A stretch of DNA of 64,000 nt, taken from the NCBI GenBank assembly GCA_916613615.1, contig OU744723.1, forward strand, positions 62,318,239 to 62,382,238, given 5' to 3'. Below the pieces are notes generated by a model. It worked only from the letters and a program-made list of their open reading frames with translations, was not told where the DNA came from and made no database searches. Origin of the DNA: Steromphala cineraria. Lineage: Eukaryota > Mollusca > Gastropoda > Trochida > Trochidae. The position numbers and the translations under genes were made by a program. Numbering within the stretch: position 1 is the first letter of the stretch; each line of letters opens with the position of its first letter. Below are positions 45,801 to 58,065 of the stretch, piece after piece.

Positions 45801-46405
45801 TAATAAATATGTTTCTCTCTACCAAATGAATCTGTGATTCGAAAGAGTTTGAAGGAGAGTGCGAAAGATTGTTTGGTCATTATAGCCCGGGCCCCTGGCT
45901 GAGAACAATATGGGTGGTGCACAGGACTTAAGGATAGCTTTGTCTGATAGACAAAGGATGAGGACAAAGTTGATAATCATAGCAAGTCGCTTTAGCTTGA
46001 TAGCTTCCTTAAATTTCTGAAACAGTGAAGCATATATGAGATCCTTGAAATCGAGGTACAATGTTTCAGGAAGTCTGTCAGTGCAGATCCTAAAAGGCTG
46101 TGATTTATGAATGAATCTGGCGTTAAAGCATCCCATACTTCCCCTAACACTAGTTAAAGATATTTTTAGACGGATACGGACATTCGATACTGCAAATGAG
46201 GCATGACCCTCCATCTTCCAAATGGACGAAATGCTTTCACAGGACAACAAAATCCAAATACGTATATAAGCAAATGCGTTTTACACCTTACACTATTTAA
46301 CCATGTGAACGTTTAGTATATTTATTATTACTCATATATGCAAATTTGCTTATGTGAGCAAATATACTCGTATAAGTATTTGATGGCATGTGAACACGGT
46401 CTTAA

Positions 46406-46687
46406 TCGCATAACCAATTCGGAGCGAGGTGTTTGTACATTTTGCAAAAATTGATCAGCTTGATATTGCGCCTTCTTTCAATTAAAGGTTTAAAATTAGT
46501 TTCAAAGTATAATTTTTCATGGCTTATGCCTCGAACTGCACCGCGTATGGTACGAAGCGCATCTAAATGTAGTCTTTCAAGAAGAAGATTTTGATCATTT
46601 GTACAGTTGTCCCAAATGTGACAACAATAGTCAAAAATCGGAATCACATATGATTTATACATAAAATACTCAGAAATAAGAATTAAG
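46406..46687 (-). pseudogene. LINE thumb-region fragment
   Basis: Minus strand: YKSYVIPIFDYCCHIWDNC, LERLHLDALRTIRGAVRGIS, LIERRRNIKLINFCKMYKHL. This is the thumb region after RT in CR1/jockey-type LINEs (Y...V.P...Y...WDN). It is cut on one side by the Harbinger element and on the other by the TIR element at 46688. The piece at 41440-41740 is its natural continuation. Confidence 0.75.
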
Positions 46688-49140
46688 TATATGAGTCATA
46701 ATCAAAATATGTCCAAATTCTTGTCCGTCTAATATAATTATTACCATGGTTTGTTTTTTACAAAACAAAATTGGTCTTGATTAAGATAGTGTTATTCTAT
46801 CTATTTACTTATAACTGAGAAAAAATTGCATATAATTATTTTCATTTTGAACAACTAAATCACCTAAAATTGCCCATTTTTGCATGTCCGCAGGTTACCC
46901 CCTGTCCAGGTTTGCTCCTAAGAAATTATTATTGCAAAAATTAAGCGATTTTTTCTCATTTATATGTGTCAATGACATATTGAACATCAAATCAGTTGTG
47001 CAAAATGGGCAGTATTATTTAATTTATGTCTTGGAATTGCATTTATATCTGTGTCCGTAAAATTATGTCATTCCTGTAACAAGTTACTGAAAATGAATAA
47101 TAATGAAGGATCTCTTCCTACCAACTACCCATCTCTCTGTCATGCTCAAACCCTGTTTCCTGTTGCTGTAAATGCCATGAGGAAATTGACTGATAGTCAT
47201 TAAAAAAACCCTACAAAATCAACTTTAAATGGTAAGGATGAGGGTAGTAGATTTTAGCAACGTCATTCCTGTAACATCTGTCATGCATATAAAGAATGAA
47301 GCTTTAATGATATGTTGTACAAAGTAGAAAAGTACAAAAGTAATAGTTGTGATACATTCTGAGTAAACGTCAAACTGAACATTAATTCTTTAACATTGGT
47401 CTGTTTTGCTTTTGCATGAATAGGTCATTCCTGTAACAGTCATTCCCGTTGCAAGAAACTGTGTTACTTGAATGACAGTTTTCGTTACAGGAATGACATA
47501 CTGCTGCAAAATCTTGGATTTAATAAATCTTCACATCTTCACAACTTTTCAATATATTTAAGTTGAAAATACACTGTATACCCAACTAGTAAACAAATGA
47601 AATTAGTAAGGAAAAATTTTTTATTTCACAGAATTTCTGTAGCATTAAGTCCAGGTCATTCCTGTAACAGTCTCTTTAAGGGTTAAGATGTTGGCTATCT
47701 GAATTCTATCTTTTAATAAAAGTTGTTGTTTGCTGTTAAATATCAACTTAGTTTTTAATAATGACAGTTAGCAATGCATTCATATCTAAATCAATCATAT
47801 TCTGGCATTTTTGTTTCAAAATGTCATTCCCATAACAAGAAAAGTCATTCCTGTAACAGCCTCTATAGGGGTTAAGATGTTGGCTTTCTGAATTCTATTT
47901 TTTAATAAAAGTTGTTGTTTGCTGTTAAATTTAATCTTAGATTCAAGTGATGACACTTAGCAGTGCATTCATATCTAAATAAACCATATTCTGGGATTAT
48001 TGTTTTCAAAATGCCATTCCTACAACAAGTCTAGGTCATTCCTGTAACAGCCACTTCAGAGGTTAAGATGTGGCGTATCTGAATTCTTTTTTGTTTTAAT
48101 TGAAGTTGTTGTTAGCTATTAGATTTCACCATAGTTTCAAATGATGAGACTTAAACAGCGCAGTTATATTTTAATAACTGATATTCTGGTATTTAGTTCA
48201 AAAATGTCATTCCTATAACAAGAATAAGTCATTCCTGTAACAGTCAATTCATATTTTATGCAATGAGATGTCTTAATATTTGATTGTTTTTATTGAAGTG
48301 ATGTTTATGGTTGGGATTTTTATTACTTTCTTAAAGGATGTATAAGACCATTGTGTATTCCTATCCAAATTACTAATACCATATGTAATATGACCAATTA
48401 TGTCAGTCCTGTAACACAAAAAAGTCATTCCTGTAACACCAATATAAAGATATTTGCCTGAACTATTCTTAATTCATATCTTGTTTATCATATTTCTCAT
48501 TGAATGTTCAGTGTTTGGTTTGTCTTGACATATTAGCCATGCAAATTGAGTTGCTGTTGACAACAATGAAGTGATGAATGTTTTCAGAAAGAAATGTCAA
48601 TCCTGTAACATTTTAAGTCATTCCTGTTAGAGGCATTTATTGAGCTAAAACTTAACACAAAACAGGAAAAACATATTTATTTTGTGCTTGTGTATGTAAA
48701 TCGTGTTCCTTTGAGAATGTGGAAAGTAATTTTTTTGAAAAAAATGTTTTTAAAGAAGCCTGACATTAAAAATCATACTGTCTATGTGACCAAAATTCAA
48801 CATTGGTGTTCCTTTAACTTCATAAATCTACACATGACAATTTAAAAAACATGTAGTTGTGTTATAAGGTTAAATCAGGATGAAATAATATGTAAAAGGT
48901 ATGAAGTAGAGAAGCATTTTATTTAAATAATTGTTACAGGAATGACATGCTAGAGCTGGGAAAATATTTCAATTAGCGTTTAAAAAAAAATTAAAAGGCT
49001 CAAAGTTTGCATCTATATATTTTTAAGTGTTATTGTTATTGTTGATTACATTTCTAAAACTAAAAATTGTGTTCAAAGCAATAAATTTTGAATTTTTTAA
49101 CATCTGGAATTCGGACGAATTTTGATAATGACTCATATAT
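46688..49140. mobile_element. TIR element with 190-bp GTCATTCCTGTAACA repeats
   Basis: Inverted ends TATATGAGTCATAATCAAAA (46688) and the mirror of 49108-49140 match over ~33 bp with few mismatches. Inside, GTCATTCCTGTAACA-type motifs lie at about 47067, 47262, 47423, 47654, 47822/47843, 48009/48033, 48206/48227, 48400/48422 and 48595/48617, and reversed at 47484 and 48936. From 47654 on, a ~190-bp unit repeats with the motif usually paired ~21 bp apart; the motif is far better conserved than the spacer. No ORF of note. Confidence 0.7.
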
Positions 49141-50460
49141 CAAAATATCTCAGCAATTGCCCGACTATTATTATATTTGTCTCAATTTTACAGAGTAAAA
49201 ATGTAAATATCATTAAGGATGTGTGTCTATTTTTATATTATGTTGACAAGAAACACAGATCTATATAAAACGTGTATTAAGATGCACATATATAATATGC
49301 AAGTATAGATGTAAATGTATTTTGGGCCGGAGGCCTGTTACTGAATAAAAATGTCTGTCTGTCTGTCTGTATACATTGTTGATTTCATAATGTCCCTGAT
49401 TTTCAAAGACGGGGCCTGGCCACTATTGCAAAAGTAATATAAATTCATTGTGTTTTTCCCAAGGTTTAACGTGTCATGTGATTGTTTATAGAAGTGATGC
49501 AATAATGAACTATTATGAGCCATAAAAGTACATAACAAAAGTTACATGTAAATTATCAGAAGACTTGTTTACACTATGCTCAATATGGAGTTAATGTAAG
49601 TACGTTAGCAAAATACCTTTGAGTTATCATTGTATAGTGGATTATTTTTTGTCATTAAAATTATTTACCCACCCACTTTACTTCCGTACATACTTTTGCA
49701 CATTTTAGGAAATATACTCAGATAGATAAAACTGCACATGTATTTATGTAACCATTTCAAAAACTTTCACTATTTTAAACGGCAACAAGGAACAATTAAA
49801 GAGCCGTTCACTTTTCATCATGATATTATTTGATGAGAACCGTAAAGCCAAAAGTTGTAACATGAAATAGAAACATCTAAATCGTGCAACCCCAGATGGC
49901 AAACATACGATTAATACTGACATCCATGAACATCTAATACGATCAACTTCTGATTCTTCTACTGGCTGCTTCTGATAAGCACTCGCACTCTCCATTGTCG
50001 CACATGCCATTTATACATTGACAAAGGCAATCAACAGTTTAAAGTAAGTGAAACTTGAAACTTGAATATATCAAACTAGGTTACTTGGAAAGTAAGATTT
50101 CTCACAAAAATCATTAGTGTTGTCATTCACTGTCGTCCCTATCATACGTTCTCCTTACATTTTAGTTAGGTTAGTTTTTGGATGATTAGAAGAGGGTAAT
50201 AATTAAATAATTGTAGTATGTTGAGCCGTCAAAACTTTCATCTTTGTTTAACCTTACCAATCACATATCGCTTATTGATACCAAACAGGTGGATATTTTA
50301 CTTCTTGTGTATAATTCAGGTGTATTTACACTGCAAACATCCATCATTACATATGTACTTATAACCTCTAAAAGTAAAGTCTATTGATAAAATAAGAGCT
50401 TTTGCAGAATGTGTGATGACAAATGTATCTCATGTTTTCAATTGTCAAGATTACAAACTA
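49141..50460. other. Non-coding stretch with a LINE 3' tail
   Basis: GGGCCGGAGGCCTGTTACTG AATAAAAATGTCTGTCTGTC (49322-49370) looks like a LINE 3' end (stem-loop plus TGTC repeat), similar to the tail at 14641. Nothing else recognised. Confidence 0.4.
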
Positions 50461-51177
50461 AAAATAGAGCCATTGGCTCTGTAGCTCATCAGACTTTTGA
50501 TGGAAATAGGTTTTTAAGGTTTTGACCCCTGTGACCCCAATTGGCGTCAAGGGGTAACCAAATGTAAAGCTTAGAATCTTTATTGGCCAAGGAGTCTACA
50601 CACAACTTTTCAGCTCCCTAGACCTTTTGGAACTGGAGAAAAAGATAAAAATAGGTTTTTAAGGTTTTGACCCCTGTGACCCCATTTGGGGTCATGGGGT
50701 CACGAAATCTACAATTTAGAATCCCCATTGGCCAATGAGTCTACTCACAACTTTTCAGCTCTCTAGACCTTTTGGAACTGGAGAAGAAGATGAAAATAGG
50801 TTTTTAAAGTTTTGAACCCTGTGACCCTATTTGGGGTCATGGGGTCACGAAATTTTCAATTTAGAATCCCTATTGGCCAAGGAGTCTACTCACAACTTTT
50901 CAGCTCTCTAGGCCGTTTGGAACTGGAGAAGAAGATGAAAATAGGTTTTTAAACTTTTGACCCCTGTGACCCCATTTGGGGTCATGGGGTCACAAAATCT
51001 ACAATTTAGAATCCCCATTCGCCAAGGAGTCTGCACATCAAATTTCAGCTCTCTAGAGTCATTGGTTCTGGAGAAGAAGTCGAAAATGTGAAAAGTTTAC
51101 GGACGGACGGACGGACGGACGGACGCCTTGCCAATGTCATAAGCCCATCGGGTCTTTCAGACCTGATGAGCTAAAAA
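50461..51177 (+). repeat. Pearl-like repeat, type A, copy 5
   Basis: It starts AGAGCCATTGGCTCTGTAGC and ends AGACCTGATGAGCTAAAAA. Four ~150-bp core units with TGTGACCCCATTTGGGGTCA are followed by a GGAC tract at 51101-51122. Closest in core sequence to copy 4. Confidence 0.8.
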
Positions 51178-51759
51178 GACAACTAGACATATCTGCATGT
51201 GATGCACTGTAATGACCCCGCCCTGAAATGTATCCTCTCATACAGCGATTCGTCAAATGAACTGAAGCGACTTCATTCTTTAATCTCGCAGAACGCTGTC
51301 ACTGCCCCTACCTCTAATTTACAAGTGACCACTTCTCCTGTCACATTCTCCCCAACCATGACACAAAATATAACTTTCTTGACAGCTTCCACTAAGTTTG
51401 AAACCGACACGTAGTGAACAACTATTTTCAGAGTAACGTCCCTTGATTTGGTCAGTCCTTGTCGCTCTTGTAGAGGTGATGGGTCGACCCATGTATTTAG
51501 GTAAAACATCGTAACTTTGACATTGAAATCTGTTTTCTATTGATAATATGCTCAATAGATTACAAATGAGTCTATTTAAACACGTTTTTTCTGTATGCAA
51601 TGACATTTTAATTGTAATGTGTTCTTTATGAAAGTGGACTGTACCGTTGTTTTGCAATCGAGTGGTTCGAACCGGTCTGCACCGGTTTGAGCTTATCACA
51701 TTGCTTTTGCGCAAGTCAAAATAGTTCCACCTTTTACTAATTAGTCATGTTAGAATGGT
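51178..51759. other. Stretch without assigned gene
   Basis: A plus-strand open frame (51187-51414; serine/threonine-rich, ALKCILSYSDSSNELKRLHS) and an overlapping minus-strand frame are present, without motifs or clear splice sites. Neither is called. Confidence 0.35.
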
Positions 51760-51917
51760 GATAAATCCATTCTGTTTTTTATTTTGGGGTTGTATGTCGT
51801 GCATTCTTAACCCCTAAATAAACATTTCAAACCTCGCAAGCTCGGTTTGAAATTATATTTAGGGGTAAAGAATGCACGACATACAACCCCAAAATAAAAA
51901 ACAGAATGGATTTATCC
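51760..51917. mobile_element. Foldback element H6
   Basis: Nearly perfect arms of ~70 bp (GATAAATCCATTCTGTTTTT ... TTTCAAA and mirror) meet at the apex CCTCGCAAGCTCGG (51832-51845), whose hexamers are the reverse complement of the H3/H5 apex. No CRE-type array was seen next to it. Confidence 0.8.
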
Positions 51918-52085
51918 CCTAATTTAAACAATAATTTCATTCATCTAGGTGTAATAGTGTCTGATAAAACTTGTCCCAATTAGAGCTTTAAACCTGTTAA
52001 TCGCTCCATGTCCAATTACACAAAGAAGAGCCATTGCTTTTTAGGAAATTACTTTCGAACTCTAAGGTGTCATCAGACATTATCC

Positions 52086-54819
52086 TTTTTTAGCTCACCT
52101 TTACAAAGTAAATGTGAGCTTATGTCATGGCGCTTCGTCCGTCGTCCGTCTGTCTGTCCGTCCGTCCGTCCGTCTGTCCGTCCGTCCGTCTGTCCGTCCG
52201 TAAACTTTCATGAAAAAGACTACTCCTCCTAAACGAATTCAGATATCATTCTGAAATTGTAGTATGTTATACCCATGGTGATTCCCCACAGAAAGGTAGA
52301 CGTTTCAGTTTTGAGAATCCAAGATGGCCGCCATGACAGCCATATTGAATTTTCAATTAGATTTCATGAAAAACACTACTCCTTCTAAACGAATACAGAT
52401 ATCATTCTGAAATTGTAGTATGTTATACCCATGGTGATTCCTCACAGAAAGGTAGACGTTTCAGTTTTGAGAATCCAAGATGGCCGCCATGACAGCCATA
52501 TTGAATTTTCAATTAGATTTCATGAAAAAGACTATTTCTCCTAAACCAATCTAGATATCATTTTTATATTGTAGTATGTTATACCTATAGTGATTCCGCA
52601 CAGAAAGGTAGATGTTTCAGTTTAGAGAATCCAAGATGGCCGCAATAGCAGCCATATTGACTTTTCAGCTGCAGATGACACATCATTATTATTAAATTTT
52701 AAGCTTTCATCAAGTGATCACTGGCACCATATAAATTCTCTAATTTGAACTTACTAATCATAATATTATCTTAAATATATGGAATATTTAAGATTGTCGT
52801 GCAAGTTGTTCTATAATTTTAAGTGTTTCTAAAAAAAATTAAGAAGAAAGACAAACATAATTGATTAATTTGTTTAAATCTTTATGGCAACTAGTTGCAA
52901 AAACCTAATCACATTAAACATGTTAAATTTTAATTCTACCATGAATGTGATGAATACTAGATTCTGATTGGTTCTCCTGGAAAATCAAGCGTGATCAATT
53001 TTGGATTGAACGTCCTCTGATTTTGAGGCCGCTTCACTGCGCATTGATACAGCCGACTGGCAATTTCAAAACTGGTATTCTGCTGTTTACTGAGATTAAA
53101 ACATTTAAAAAGTTATTAAACATGTTTTATTTACGTGTGTTTACGAGGGATGACCTAATAATTTGAAGTAGATAGAGTATTTTATTCAAAAGAAAAAGTT
53201 TCAGTGGTCAATCACGCCACACGCAGCGGGCTTCCTACGATTACAGCAACAATACAGTGACGTCATTTACGTCACAGTGGTTTTCTGTAAGAATCATCTA
53301 TTTGATTGATAGGGATATCTCAGTCTATTCTGGCATCAAGTAATGGAAGCACAAGTTTAAAACGGTACCATATTAATAGCTGCGTTGAACAAAGTCAGAA
53401 ATCTATTTGATGAACACCCAATGATAGATTTACCTTTGCATTCGGCTTAATTTTATTTTAAATACCAAATAGCAAAACCCCCGGCACAGACGAGTTTATT
53501 TTTGTTGCCGGAAGTGAGGACATTTTACAAAGTGCAATTCGCTTATACAAAGAGTTCACGATTAAAATCGTCATGGTAGAATGGAGATAAACCTAGTGTG
53601 TTTTAAAATCAGAGACATGTTATACTGGATTGATAGCGAGTAAATTTTAAATTGAAACCTCACGCTGCGCGTTCGGTTTCACTTTAAAATTTACTCGCTA
53701 TCAATCCAGTATAACATGTCTCTGATTTTAAAACACACTAGGTTTATCTCCTAAACAATGGTATCTCCCTTATATTCCTTTAAATACCACACATAAGGGG
53801 TCAACCAGAGTTCAGATATTCCACTTTGCTGTCTAATACACATCCCAAGGCAGGCTGCTAGCATCACAGTGTCAGCTGCTAGTCTGTTGCATAATCAACC
53901 TGACCCAATTGATATGGTGGAGCATTATGCTATATGGCCATGGCCCATGTGTATGCAATACAAGTTATGGACTTGTATTCTCATGACAGTGATATGTTCT
54001 TTCTAAGAATAACAACTTACACAAAACTTGTCTACAATAAGCTTTGTGTTTAGCAATCTACATGATAAGTTGATGTGGAATAAATATGCAGATGAAAATC
54101 GAAAAGGGTTTAGTAAGAAAAGTAAGGAAATTTAATTTGTCATATCTCTCTGTTGATTTGACAATGCAAAAATGTTTACCATTATAGTACTGTATGAGTG
54201 TTAAATAAATTGATACTTTAATGAAAATCATCTCATGGTCACTTGACATGTAAATATTATGTGAACAAAATAAACGTGTCTTATGCATTGCTGTGTTTAT
54301 GACTTTCCTCTCAATCAGTCATTCATTTTCCTTGAAAAATCTGTACTTTTGGGATTCTAAATATCCCATGCAGCATAACCATCAGTGAAATAATCTTGAA
54401 ATCATATAAATGATTCACTACAAAACAAATGTAAGTGGCCACCATCCTGTAAGTAATGAATGACATTTAAATGGATACACCTAAACCAATCAAGATATCA
54501 TAATGAAATTAATACGGATGCCCACATAAAAGTAGCATTTTGAAGATTAAAAAGTACAAGATGGTCACCAATTCAGCCATAGATATACAAAAAAGTTATA
54601 CAAAAACCTACTGCTTGTTAACAAATCATGATTATATCATTCTTGTATTAATGTTTGTTCAAGCTCTAGTGGTTTCCAACAGAAGAATAGCATTTTAAAA
54701 GATAAAAAAATCATGATGGCAGCCATAATCAATTATATAAAAGATGGTTACATGTATAATTAAACCATTTTACCACATCATTCATTTTAAGGTGAGCTTC
54801 TGTACCCTCGGTACTTTTA
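52086..54819 (+). mobile_element. Type D element, left copy (inverted partner of 55976-60317)
   Basis: It starts TTTTTAGCTCACCTTTACAA, has a CCGT/CTGT tract (52138-52200), then three ~156-bp units (AAGATGGCCGCCATGACAGC). Non-repeated interior follows, and it ends AAGGTGAGCTTCTGTACCCT CGGTACTTTTA. AGCTCACCTT...AAGGTGAGCT form its inverted ends. Most segments recur in opposite orientation in 55976-60317. It contains foldback H8 at ~52930-53753, absent from the partner. No ORF. Confidence 0.75.
52930..53753. mobile_element. Foldback element H8 inserted in type D element
   Basis: Comparison with the inverted partner (~59055-59065) shows the ~820 bp between TTAAATTTT and AACAATGG is inserted. At 53584-53750 it has a ~68-bp perfect-looking stem (GAGATAAACCTAGTGTGTTT...) around CCTCACGCTGCGCGTTCGG. 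ATTCTACCATGA at its left end mirrors TCATGGTAGAAT just before the stem. TGACGTCA (53258) and TTACGTCA (53267) lie inside. A half-copy occurs at 15130-15372. Confidence 0.75.
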
Positions 54820-55816
54820 TTTATATTGATTTAGAGTGAATATATATATTAATTTATGTTTAAATTCTTTAAAAACAAGGTTCATAAATATTCATTATAA
54901 ATGAAACATTAAGATGGATAATTGAAAACATTTAACATTTTGAAAATATATCATTTGAGGAAAAAAAGGTTTACATTGAAACAAACGAGAATATTTTGAA
55001 ATAGTATATAGAATTCAATATTATTTCGTTCTCAGTACAACTTTAGAGAAATTGGTCTGAATTTTTAAGTTCAGATAAACAAAACAAAAATAAACAGGTG
55101 CCCCTAAAAATGGAAGGATAATGATATCAGTCGTAATGACCTTAAATTTTTGCCATAAAACTGAATACTGTAACTTCACAAATAATGTGAGAAACGTCAC
55201 TTCCGGATCTATTTTTGGAAACTTATGGATGCAGACAAACTTTTGCTGGTCGAATGATTACCTGAAAAGTAGTTTATTTTTTCCATGATGATATAAATAA
55301 TGACAACATATGCATGCATATCTCAACAGCTGATAGGGGTCGCGGTATTTCCGGATTTACGATTAGAGAGTCCGAGCTCAATTGTCACTTTTGTATGGGT
55401 AATAGTTTCCTCCGATAATGTGCTTCATTGTAACCATAATCAACAAACACTTGAATTCCAGTAAAATATATTTAGTGTAAAGTCTTGACAAGGTTGTGGG
55501 TAACAAGTGTGAAAAGTTTGGTTGTTGTAGAACTAACGGTTTTGACGGATGGGATGACCATTATATACCCCTCTTCCATCTTAGCGGGTCATAAAATACT
55601 ACTCGTGTTTCAGCACAGCTATAAACCGGGTACCAACCAATCTCGGAGTCGCGGCCAATGTTGCTGAACTGATAGCAGTCAACTGACACATGTGTAGGAA
55701 CAACTGCCACAACTTTACAATGAAACAGTTGTTACAAGGAAACATCAACAAATTTATGTGACTATTGTGGATGTTTTTATGCTGTTGGTCAAATTAAAGC
55801 TAGCAAAATAACTTAC
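54820..55816. other. Unique island between inverted elements (intron)
   Basis: Single-copy-looking sequence downstream of the 99-bp exon on the minus strand, presumed intron. No further exon recognised. Confidence 0.4.
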
Positions 55817-55915
55817 CAAGTACAAGGGTCGACGTGTCCCCATGTTTCATCCTACACAGCACCAGGTCAGCAGCAGATCTTGCTATCATCCCGTCTGTCC
55901 AGGGTAGACTGTAAT
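55817..55915 (-). CDS. 99-bp internal exon of NTPase-ankyrin gene (probable)
   Basis: Minus strand: acceptor TTTTGCAG|ATTACAG and donor GTACTTG|GTAAGT, both close to consensus. Only one of three frames is open, and it requires one base carried over from the previous exon. The ankyrin exon's donor at 60707 leaves exactly one base (CAA G|GTAATA), giving GAT at the junction. The peptide reads YSLPWTDGMIARSAADLVLC then RMKHGDTSTLVL; I do not recognise the family. At 99 bp it is phase-symmetric and could be skipped without a frameshift. Linkage to the ankyrin exon is inferred from phase and order; it might belong to another gene. Confidence 0.6.
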
Positions 55916-56695
55916 CTGCAAAATTGAAAGATTGAAATGTAATAATAAAGTAAGGAATTCCATAGTTTCTCTAAATAAAAGTACCGAGGGTACAGAAGCT
56001 CACCTTAAAATGAATGATGTGGTAATATGGTTTAATTGTGTAACCATCTTTTATATGATAATAGATTATGGCTGCCATCATGATTTTTTTATCTTTTAAA
56101 ATGCTATTCTTCTGTTGGAAACCACTAGAGTTTGAACAAACATTAATACAAGAATGATATAATCATGATTTGTTAACAAGCAGTAGGTTTTTGTATAACA
56201 TTTTTGTATATCTATGGCTAAATTGGTGACCATCTTGGACTTTTTAATCTTCAAAATGCTACTTTTATGTGGGCATCAGTATTAATTTCATTATGATATC
56301 TTGATTGGTTTAGGAGTATTCATTTAGTCACACTCTCAACTTCCAAAGAACTAAAAAGATGATGCACATAAACATTTGGAATATATCCCTCTGACACAAA
56401 TCACAAATTCAGCTAGTGATAGGTCCAATTGCCAAAGTAAACTGTCCAGGTCAATGTCTCATGTAATTCTAACTGAAGATTTCTGAATATCTTAAATCTT
56501 GACCTATGTTAGTGCAATCTGATTGGTCAGAATAGGCTAGCAACATGGGGGTTTATGCTAATTACTAGATATGATGACCTATGATGACCTCTTGCACCTG
56601 CATGTAGCTTTTGTAACTTATCCTCTTATGTAAGTTACTGTTATTCCATATAGTGAGTGTCCTCCCCTCATTTCAATATGCAAAACATATACTCT

Positions 56696-56870
56696 TTAGA
56701 GGAGAGTTGCAGGAGAGGGGCTGGAAGGATAGATGGCGAAAGGGGTTGGGGGAGGGGGGGGGGGGGGGGAGGGGAGGGGGATAGAAGGAATGTGGGATAG
56801 GTTTACAATGGAAGGACAGGAGAAAAAAGGGGAGGAGGGAAAGGGGGGGTAGTAGAAGAGAGGTTTGCAA
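56696..56870 (+). repeat. Polypurine/G-rich tract
   Basis: ~175 bp of almost only G and A, with a run of more than 15 G near 56755-56770 and many GGGG blocks. It could form G-quadruplex or triplex DNA. The apparent proline-rich minus-strand ORF here is its shadow. Confidence 0.8.
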
Positions 56871-58065
56871 TGGAAATAATCTGGAGGTCAACTCAGTAAT
56901 ATGTTTATTGAAGTATCTTAACTAACAGAGAGAATTGGTGAGAAAGACTTTGTAAAAAAAGAATCGTTCAGACAGCTGTTCAATTAGTTTTGAAGATGAA
57001 TATTAAATCATATCTTTTATTAGCATGACAAACAAAATAAAAGATAATTTGTTATTCATTAACCAAAATTTTCAATTTGGAATAAATTAATTGCATGGGA
57101 ACAATGGACTAAAAAACAGTTAGTGTTGGGAGTGAAAACATTGAATCATTTTAAATGCTTTTGAAAAGGATTTGTTTGAATTGAATGATCATTATAATTA
57201 TCTAGATAATCATTGTTCAGACCGTAATCAGATATAGATGATTATAAAATGTATATTTATCCCTCACTGGCTACCGGTATGTTATTTGCCATATATATGA
57301 AGTGTCAGGAATTATGTAAAACGGAAAGGATTTATTAAAACAGTCATGCTTCAGGCTGTTCGCAGATAAAGATGATTCATACAGTTTTTTGTAACTGTAT
57401 TTATAGTGTTGATAAATATTACAACAAGCATATCAATACAAATATAATGACATTGATTTGATTGATCAGGAAATGTATTATTTTCAATGAATTTCATGAA
57501 ATCTAATTGAAAATTCAATATAATTGACATATTGACCATCTTGGATTCTTGATAATAAAATAAATGCGTCTTTGTCAGGAATCACTATATAAAAAAATAC
57601 TCTTTTTTCAGAATGATATCTTAATTGATTTAGTAGGAGTAGTACTTGGCCTGAAATCTAATTGAAAAATAATGACTTCTATGATGACATGTTGTTCCCA
57701 GAACCCCTTCAGCATGATACAATTATCATTTATTTTTACAGGTATTTATAAAACACATGGTATTGGAACTGGAACCTGATACAAAATACCTCTATTATTA
57801 ACTTATCATGTAGATTACTGAACATAAAAACAGATTCTTGACTTGTTAATATTAACTCATCGTGCAGTTTGTTGTACACAAAAGCTGATTCTTGACTTGT
57901 TTAAATTGTTATTTGTAAAAAGTATTACTATTAATAGAATACAAGTATACTTTTCATAAAGACAATTTATATACTTTCCATAAAGTCCATTATGTTCTAT
58001 TAATCAATTAGGTCAGGATTACTATGCAATATACAAGCAGGCAGGGCTGCTAGCCCCAGATCCTT

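Larger units (their letters stand above)
41744..46402 (-). mobile_element. Harbinger-like DNA transposon, internally duplicated
   Basis: Inverted ends AGCAGTGTTCACATTCCACC and (mirror) AGACCGTGTTCACATGCCAT, both running on into AAATACTTATA, are flanked by TAA (41741-41743, 46403-46405), the 3-bp TWA-type target of PIF/Harbinger elements. A minus-strand coding remnant contains GALDGTHIPI (~45555-45590), the first-aspartate block of Harbinger transposases, with stops around it. The left end and following ~2.2 kb recur from 44168, so the copy is an internal tandem duplication. Multiple stops: inactive. Confidence 0.75.

Noticed and set aside
51187..51414. Plus-strand serine/threonine-rich open frame as an exon
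   Set aside because: It overlaps open frames on the other strand, has no clear splice sites or family resemblance, and starts at the edge of a pearl-like repeat.
56673..56891. Proline/leucine-rich minus-strand ORF
   Set aside because: Shadow of the polypurine G-rich tract.
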